NCBI GenBank assembly: GCA_003541985.1
Contig: DPLM01000303.1
Location: 1 to 12,020 of the forward strand
Reading direction: 5' to 3'
DNA from: Deltaproteobacteria bacterium
Lineage (GTDB): Bacteria > SAR324 > NAC60-12
Length of the DNA: 12,020 nt
Both the position numbers and the translations under genes were made by a program. Below, in pieces: positions 7,408 through 12,020 of the stretch (the first letter of the stretch is position 1; each line of letters begins with the position of its first letter). The notes beneath the pieces were generated by a model that searched no databases, was not told the origin of the DNA, and saw only the letters and a program-made list of their open reading frames with translations.

Positions 7408-8436
7408 ATGAAGAATCGGACTTTTATTGGTTTCGTCGGTCCATCTTTGTTTCTGATGGCCCTGTTTATTGCGGGGCCCCTATTCAGCGTAGTTTGGCAG
7501 AGTCTACATGTAACTCAACCTGTATATATTCAGGTGGAAACAGAAGTCTGTACTCCTGGTTTTTTATCGCAAAAGTGCACAAAAGAAACCCAGACCCAAC
7601 CAAAACTTGATGAAAATGGAAAAATAATCACAGAAACAAAATTTTCAGGCTTTGAAAGTTACAGAGCCCTTTTAAAACCTGAGTTAATATTTAAACACAT
7701 CTCAGAAAGGAATTGGCTTGGATTAACCAATATTGACTTTTATAAAGCTTTACGTTTCACCTTAACTTTCACTCTCATCACTCTTCCAATTGTTCTTGTC
7801 CTAGGTTTAATGATTGCGCTTTGTATTAACCAAGCGCTGCAATCACTTCGAGGACCCATTATCTTCGTTTCGTTACTTCCTTTTGTGATTACACCCGTCA
7901 TTGGGGCCCTGTCGATCAGATGGCTCTTTGTTGGAGATGGTATTCTATCCATCTTGCTAGAGTGGCTATTAAAACGCGAAATAGCCCTGTTTGCGCAGGG
8001 TTGGACAATCGAAATTTTGATGATGAGTTATCGGGTTTGGCATGTAGCACCCTTCGCCTTCATCGTTTTTTATGCTGGACTCCAGACTGTCAATAGAGAC
8101 TCCTTGGAAAGCGCTATCGTTGATGGCGCAACCCGCTGGCAAAGACTTCAACTTGTCATCCTTCCTCATCTCAGTCCTTTAATTCTGTTTGTTAGCATCA
8201 TTCACCTCATGGACTCGTATCGAGTTTTTGAAGAAGTCATCGGGTTCCGGAGTGAAGCACATGTCATATCCCTCCAATGGCTTACCTATGATCTTCTCAC
8301 TCCAGATGACACTGGAAATCGCCTGATTAGCAGAGCCTCAGCGTCTTCCATGCTAACCATGATCGGTATCATTTTTTTGTTGTTCTTCCCGTTAAGTCGT
8401 AGTTGGCGTGAACACAAGTTGCGCCGATCAGGCTAG
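7408..8436 (+). CDS. ABC transporter permease, MalF type
   Basis: Inner-membrane permease, 342 residues. The start was placed at the ATG at 7408: it lies 13 bases after the binding-protein stop, has AAGAG (7394-7398) at good spacing, and opens with MKNRTFIGFVGPSLFLMALFIAGPLFSVVWQ-like first-helix features (about residues 8-30). The longer frame from 7348 would overlap the binding-protein gene by 47 bases and adds a charged, non-family leader. A long periplasmic segment (about 31-113) contains two Cys (C48, C57) and a polar stretch before the transmembrane core. Further membrane segments lie at about 114-140, 149-175, 202-225, 255-270 and 313-330. The EAA loop that docks on the ATPase is visible as ESAIVDGATRWQRLQLVILP (234-253), with the conserved DGA and closing P. 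It pairs with the MalG-type protein encoded 2 bases downstream. Confidence 0.92.
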   Translation: MKNRTFIGFVGPSLFLMALFIAGPLFSVVWQSLHVTQPVYIQVETEVCTPGFLSQKCTKETQTQPKLDENGKIITETKFSGFESYRALLKPELIFKHISERNWLGLTNIDFYKALRFTLTFTLITLPIVLVLGLMIALCINQALQSLRGPIIFVSLLPFVITPVIGALSIRWLFVGDGILSILLEWLLKREIALFAQGWTIEILMMSYRVWHVAPFAFIVFYAGLQTVNRDSLESAIVDGATRWQRLQLVILPHLSPLILFVSIIHLMDSYRVFEEVIGFRSEAHVISLQWLTYDLLTPDDTGNRLISRASASSMLTMIGIIFLLFFPLSRSWREHKLRRSG

Positions 8437-8438
8437 CA

Positions 8439-9587
8439 ATGTCTGAGTATCCAGATATGCCGAGGAGTTTCCAACTATCAAGATCACTTAAGCTACTCAG
8501 TAACGGATTTCTTAGTATTTGGTGCTTGATCGCTTTGTTTCCCTTACTTTGGATTACATTGATGAGCTTGAAGTATCCTCTGGATGCTTTCTCTGCCAAT
8601 CCACTTGTGGTGATTTTTGGCCCGGGAACAAAAGCTGCTGGTGCTTCTGTAAACTTTTTTGACCTGTTAATGGTTATTCTTTGGATATCTGTGGCCTTTC
8701 TTGGGATTAAACACTGGCAGGTCAAAAAAAATCTGGGCCCCAAAAATTTGTTATACCTTGGAATTTCCATCGGATGGCTCTTTGCTGTTTTCGTTTTCGC
8801 AGAGCTAAGCACAAGTGTGCAGCGATTGTTTGGGGTAGATTTTTTCTTTACGACCCCCTTGGTGGGAATGACCACGGAGCATTTTCAATCAGTTTGGATC
8901 GAACAGGAATTCTATAAGCAATTCTTTAATTCATTGCTTGTAACCGCTGGAGTCGTAAGTATTTCGCTTACTGTTGGAACATTGGCAGGCTATGGGCTCG
9001 CTCGCTCGGGTTCAGGCTGGGCATTCTGGATTCTCATGATCGCTCTAGTTTTTCGGGCTCTACCTCACTCAGTACTTGTTTCTGGCTACTTACCATGGTT
9101 CATCAATTCAGCCGAATGGTTAAGCCCTTTTTTTGGGGAAGTGGCTCCTACCTTGTATGGCCAACCTTGGGCAATCATTGTGGTTCTTGCATCGATCAAC
9201 CAGCCTTTCACGATCTGGATGCTCCGTTCCTTCTTTCAAAACATTCCTCGGGAACTGGATGAAGCTGCCCGTATTGATGGCTGCTCTCATGGAGAAGCCT
9301 TTGTACGGGTGATTATTCCAGTCATGTGGCCAGGAGTCCTGACAGCTGGACTTTTCAGCTTTTTACTGGCTTACAACGACTACTTGGTTGCGGCTCTGTT
9401 GCTAGATGCCCAAAACCAGACTATGGTTCCAGCAATCTCGGGGTACTTCAACCGAGAAACAACCTCGACAGACCAAGTCGAAGCTGTCGCTGCCGCGGTG
9501 TCGATAACTGCACCAATTTTTGTGTTGGTAATGGTCTTTCAAAAGCAACTTGTTTCTGGCCTGACTCAAGGAGCCGTCAAGGGTTAA
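8439..9587 (+). CDS. ABC transporter permease, MalG type, with an extended N-terminal half
   Basis: Second inner-membrane permease of the rightward importer, 382 residues against roughly 270-300 for most MalG-type proteins. The first helix (about 22-42) ends in the usual LMSLKYPLDAF motif, which normally leads within about 30 residues to T.EHF and the second core helix. Here an insertion of about 90 residues intervenes (about 53-140), containing two strongly hydrophobic stretches (about 73-90 and 103-121) joined by a basic loop (KHWQVKKNLGPKN); TTEHFQ follows at 145-150. The core then resumes normally: NSLLVTAGVV..., GTLAGYGLAR, and an EAA loop ELDEAARIDGCSHGEAFVRV (272-291) followed by IIPVMWPG (292-299). 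The C-terminus ends in QLVSGLTQGAVKG, a typical MalG ending. The start ATG is 2 bases after the preceding stop, with only a weak Shine-Dalgarno sequence, so translation is probably coupled. Two added membrane helices would keep the normal topology of the core. Confidence 0.92.
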   Translation: MSEYPDMPRSFQLSRSLKLLSNGFLSIWCLIALFPLLWITLMSLKYPLDAFSANPLVVIFGPGTKAAGASVNFFDLLMVILWISVAFLGIKHWQVKKNLGPKNLLYLGISIGWLFAVFVFAELSTSVQRLFGVDFFFTTPLVGMTTEHFQSVWIEQEFYKQFFNSLLVTAGVVSISLTVGTLAGYGLARSGSGWAFWILMIALVFRALPHSVLVSGYLPWFINSAEWLSPFFGEVAPTLYGQPWAIIVVLASINQPFTIWMLRSFFQNIPRELDEAARIDGCSHGEAFVRVIIPVMWPGVLTAGLFSFLLAYNDYLVAALLLDAQNQTMVPAISGYFNRETTSTDQVEAVAAAVSITAPIFVLVMVFQKQLVSGLTQGAVKG

Positions 9588-9603
9588 ATAAAATCTTCAG
9601 TGT

Positions 9604-9607
9604 AGGA
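9604..9607 (+). promoter_or_regulatory. Ribosome-binding site supporting a GTG start
   Basis: AGGA lies 7 bases before the GTG at 9615 and supports that codon as the start of the first SnoaL-like gene. The next in-frame ATG is 12 codons later and would cut into the first predicted helix of the fold. Confidence 0.5.
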
Positions 9608-9614
9608 TTATCCA

Positions 9615-10121
9615 GTGGAAGAAAATGACAACAAACGATTAATCGAAGATATGTACGGAGCCATGAACAAGAATTTACTTGGCCTGATGAAGAAGTATTG
9701 GTTCGAGGATATGGTTTGGGAAGGACCCGCGGGAGTAGGAACCAAACATGGATTGCAGGAGTTTGAGGAGGGCTACCGTCGTGATTTTATCCAGGCTTTT
9801 CCGGATAAGCATGCTGCTGATTTGGTACGTGTTGCCGATGGTGATTGGGTGGCTGGTGCTGGTTATCAAGATACTACATTTGCCAATTCTTGGTTAGGGA
9901 TTCCCCCGACTGGCGAAAAGATTCGTATTCGTTATATGGATTTTTGGAGGATTGCCACAGATGAGTCTACCGGGGAAAGAAAACTCGCTGAAAATCTTGT
10001 GTTGATCGATATTTTGGGGGTCCTTGAACAAGCTGGTTATGATCTTGAAAAAGTCCTTAAATTCATCGGTTCTAAATCTCCTGAGTTTTTTGAGAATCCT
10101 CTAGAAACACATAATGAATGA
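9615..10121 (+). CDS. SnoaL/NTF2-fold protein, single domain
   Basis: Small cytosolic alpha+beta cone protein, 168 residues, of the broad SnoaL-like (polyketide cyclase-like, NTF2-fold) group, whose members act as cyclases, dehydratases, isomerases, hydrolases or binding proteins. The start is a GTG with AGGA 7 bases upstream. The layout fits one domain: N-terminal helices with a YGAMN..LLGLMKKYW segment, then VWEGPAGVG (34-42), an AFPD motif (61-64), the strand DWVAGAGYQ, IPPTGEKI (96-103), MDFWRI (108-113) and a closing strand AENLVLIDILGVLEQAG (125-141). Asp132 and the W-E-G-P segment face the presumed pocket by analogy with SnoaL. It follows the permease gene by 27 bases and overlaps the next gene by 4 bases (ATGA). 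No transport role is known for this fold, so it probably acts on the imported compound. The specific reaction cannot be assigned. Confidence 0.8.
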   Translation: MEENDNKRLIEDMYGAMNKNLLGLMKKYWFEDMVWEGPAGVGTKHGLQEFEEGYRRDFIQAFPDKHAADLVRVADGDWVAGAGYQDTTFANSWLGIPPTGEKIRIRYMDFWRIATDESTGERKLAENLVLIDILGVLEQAGYDLEKVLKFIGSKSPEFFENPLETHNE

Positions 10122-11170
10122 GTATATTTAAATTCAAATGTGAGCTAAATCAGCAGCATAAACAGTTAGTTTGGGACTATTGGCATCAGGCATCCCGGCA
10201 AAATCCTGCCAATATTCGAAAGCATCTGCTGCGATACCAGAATCAAGATGCCAATTGGTTTGGTTTTGCACCGCTCAACCAATTGTCTTCTCCTGAAGCA
10301 CAGATTGATGAATTTTGGCTTCCACTCTACAAAGCATTCTCACATCTTCAGCGGCTGACTTATATTTTTATTGGTGGCATTTCCAATGGCAAAGCCGATG
10401 GCAGTCCAGATAATTGTTACTGGGTTGGAGGAACTGGTGTTTTCAAGGGTTTGTTTCAGCAAGATTGGCAAATTAGCCTTCTAAGAATTCCTGCCAACCA
10501 ACAACCTATCCAGATCCGTTGGGCAGAATTCTGTCGATTTGAAGAAGCAAGGATTGTTGAGACTTACCTGATGCTGGATCTTGTTGATTTCTTCGAACAG
10601 ATCGGGAATCCCATTTTGCCACCCTGCAAGGGGGTTCCAGGGATTTATCCAGCACCGATGACTCAAGACGGGGTGCTACTGGACAAGCAGGAACAAGCTG
10701 TTACCGGGGCGAGTCAGCGATTGATTCGAGATTTCCTGTTTGAGGGTCTAAACCTTTATGACCAACATAACCTCAACAGTATGGGGGTTGCTGACTTTTT
10801 CCATCAAGATGTCAAATGGTACGGCCCAGGAGGGATCGGTGGTTGTCTAAGTCTAAAAGCATTTGAGGAGGACCATCAAAAACCCTGGCTGATTGCTTTT
10901 CCGGATCGAAAGGTTTGCGACTTGGACTCACTTTTTGCTGAAGGAAACTACGTTGCTAGTTCTGGTTGGACAGGTGTCAAAGCCAAACATACTGGGTCGT
11001 ACCTTGGATATCCTGCAAGTGGCAAGGATATCTGCTTCAATGGCATCGATTTCTGGAGAAGTAAATCTGGGAAGTATGTCGAAAACTGGGTCTTTGTGGA
11101 TATGATCCATCTGTTTGGGCAAATGGGAATTGATCTACTAAACTGCTTGAACTTTGAGGAAGGGCACTGA
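10118..11170 (+). CDS. Tandem SnoaL/NTF2-fold protein (two domains)
   Basis: Protein of 350 residues formed by two SnoaL-like domains. The C-terminal domain (about 195-345) is clearly related to the preceding single-domain protein: KWYGPGGIGG (233-242) matches VWEGPAGVG, AFPDRK (260-265) matches AFPDKH, YPASGKDI (298-305) matches IPPTGEKI, DFWRSKSGK matches DFWRIATDE, and ENWVFVDMIHLFGQMGIDL matches ENLVLIDILGVLEQAGYDL. The N-terminal domain (about 15-165) is more diverged but keeps the order: ANWFGFAPLNQL, a polar helix, YWVGGTGVF, RWAEFCRFEEARIVETYLMLDLVDFFEQIG. A Pro-rich linker (about 166-182) joins them. The ATG overlaps the upstream stop by 4 bases and the stop overlaps the next ATG by 1 base (TGATG), implying coupled translation and roughly matched amounts of the three proteins. 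Such fusions often form an internal pseudo-dimer like the homodimers of single-domain relatives. No enzymatic activity can be assigned. Confidence 0.78.
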   Translation: MSIFKFKCELNQQHKQLVWDYWHQASRQNPANIRKHLLRYQNQDANWFGFAPLNQLSSPEAQIDEFWLPLYKAFSHLQRLTYIFIGGISNGKADGSPDNCYWVGGTGVFKGLFQQDWQISLLRIPANQQPIQIRWAEFCRFEEARIVETYLMLDLVDFFEQIGNPILPPCKGVPGIYPAPMTQDGVLLDKQEQAVTGASQRLIRDFLFEGLNLYDQHNLNSMGVADFFHQDVKWYGPGGIGGCLSLKAFEEDHQKPWLIAFPDRKVCDLDSLFAEGNYVASSGWTGVKAKHTGSYLGYPASGKDICFNGIDFWRSKSGKYVENWVFVDMIHLFGQMGIDLLNCLNFEEGH

Positions 11171-12020
11171 TGTCAGCAACAGAGTTGGAATTTGCCGATA
11201 TAACTGATTTTATTCTGCGGATCACCAAGAGAATCTGGGAAGAGAGACATGTCGAAGACATTCGCAAATATTACACTGCAGATTGTCGGGTAGAAACACC
11301 GGCTGGCATTACTTCGAATGTTGAAGCAGTAATTCAATCCACCCTGGAGACGTTGAATCAGTTTCCAGACCGACAACTGCTCGGTGAAGATGTAATCTGG
11401 TCCGAAGACCAACCGGACTATTTCTACTCTTCTCATCGAATCTTCTCCACCATGACACACCTTGGAGAGGGAAACTTCGGTAAAAGAACCGGAGAAAAAA
11501 TTGGTGTTAGGACGATTGCTGACTGTGCTGTCTACAAAAATCAGATTTACGATGAATGGCTGGTAAGAGATCACGCAGCAATCCTGAGCGATATAGGTCT
11601 GTTGCTACAAGATTTTGCACTTACACTGGTGGAAGCAAGATCTGAAATGGGACAGAAGCCCATTCACTTTCATAGTCTTGAGAATCGACCTAATGCAGAC
11701 GGATTGCACTTGTCAGACAGAGATTCTGCCCAGCATTATCTTTGGGGCTACAGAAACTTGTTTGATGAATCTGCTTTCGGCTGGGTAACAGAAAGCTATG
11801 ACAGGGCTGCACAAATTTGCGCTCCAGGTGGGGTAACTCTTCAGGGTTGGGACATGATTACCGATTTCTGGTTGGGACTCAGAGCCAGTTTGGGTCAAGT
11901 AAAGTTTACAGCTGACCACTTGATTCATCGTGAGGATCCAAGAGAGCCGGAACGGCTCGCCCTGCGCTGGACTGTAACTGGACAACATGAAGGAAGGGGC
12001 CGATATGGAGAACCAAGAGG
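11170..12020 (+). CDS. Second tandem SnoaL/NTF2-fold protein (partial, runs off the right edge)
   Basis: Open frame from the ATG at 11170-11172, which shares its A with the preceding TGA, through 283 complete codons to the window end without a stop. It contains at least two NTF2-like domains. The first (about 8-150) shows helices FADITDFILRITKRIWE, the strand CRVETPAGITSNVEAV, QFPDRQLLGEDVIW, then the hallmark paired strands FYSSHRIFSTMTH and TGEKIGVRTIADCAVYKNQIYDEWLVRDHAA; the DEW..RD segment (128-134) is typical of SnoaL-like proteins annotated as NTF2-family. The second (about 185 onward) repeats the layout with YDRAAQICAPGGVTLQGWDMITDFW and LALRWTVTGQHEGRGRYGEP, the latter being the strand before the last one, so little of the protein is probably missing. 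Motifs differ from the two upstream proteins, so it is not a recent copy. The function is unknown. Its frame was found by direct translation; it is absent from simple stop-terminated ORF calling because it is truncated. Confidence 0.78.
   Translation, partial: MSATELEFADITDFILRITKRIWEERHVEDIRKYYTADCRVETPAGITSNVEAVIQSTLETLNQFPDRQLLGEDVIWSEDQPDYFYSSHRIFSTMTHLGEGNFGKRTGEKIGVRTIADCAVYKNQIYDEWLVRDHAAILSDIGLLLQDFALTLVEARSEMGQKPIHFHSLENRPNADGLHLSDRDSAQHYLWGYRNLFDESAFGWVTESYDRAAQICAPGGVTLQGWDMITDFWLGLRASLGQVKFTADHLIHREDPREPERLALRWTVTGQHEGRGRYGEPR

Noticed and set aside
8369..8875. A 168-residue minus-strand ORF over the two permease genes
   Set aside because: It is antisense to the well-supported permease genes, has no recognisable motif and has no plausible ribosome-binding context; a shadow.
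11173..11574. A 133-residue minus-strand ORF
   Set aside because: It overlaps the long plus-strand SnoaL-like frame that continues to the window end; the antisense translation shows no family features.

Overview
The window reads as an accessory carbohydrate or organic-acid uptake and catabolism locus from a Gram-negative, probably proteobacterial heterotroph. This rests on two solute-binding proteins with Sec signal peptides, MalFGK-type importers, tight operon packing, and a G+C content that looks to be in the mid-40s by eye. A marine lineage is plausible but is only a guess. No rRNA, tRNA, CRISPR array, insertion sequence, phage gene or clear intrinsic terminator was seen, and no gene-free stretch exceeds about 200 bases.

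Left part (1-1629, minus strand): a solute-binding protein gene, followed 12 bases downstream by a MalF-type permease gene that runs off the left edge. These are the first two genes of one ABC importer.

Divergent control region (1630-1823): 194 bases between the left importer and the right operon. It holds a perfect palindrome with 8-base arms (1777-1794) just upstream of the rightward genes. A degenerate copy sharing one half-site (1665-1680) lies just upstream of the leftward gene. Both are candidate operators for the LacI-family regulator encoded at 3122.

Right operon (1824 to the right edge, plus strand), in order: an HpsN-like member of the histidinol dehydrogenase family; a LacI-family regulator; an amidohydrolase-2 (COG3618-type lactonase) protein; a MalK/UgpC-type ATPase; a second solute-binding protein; a MalF-type permease; a MalG-type permease with an unusual two-helix insertion; and three consecutive SnoaL/NTF2-fold proteins with one, two and two domains. 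The last gene is cut by the right edge. Gaps are at most 27 bases and several genes overlap by 1, 4 or 8 bases, so the block is probably one transcript.

Inferred working: the two importers bring in a sugar, polyol, lactone or sugar-acid-like substrate. The HisD-family enzyme oxidises an alcohol, as HpsN does, and the amidohydrolase opens a lactone. The SnoaL-fold proteins would catalyse one or more further steps (dehydration, isomerisation, ring opening or hydrolysis) or bind an intermediate. The five SnoaL-fold domains encoded beside an importer are the least explained and most interesting part of the window. The substrate cannot be read from the sequence.
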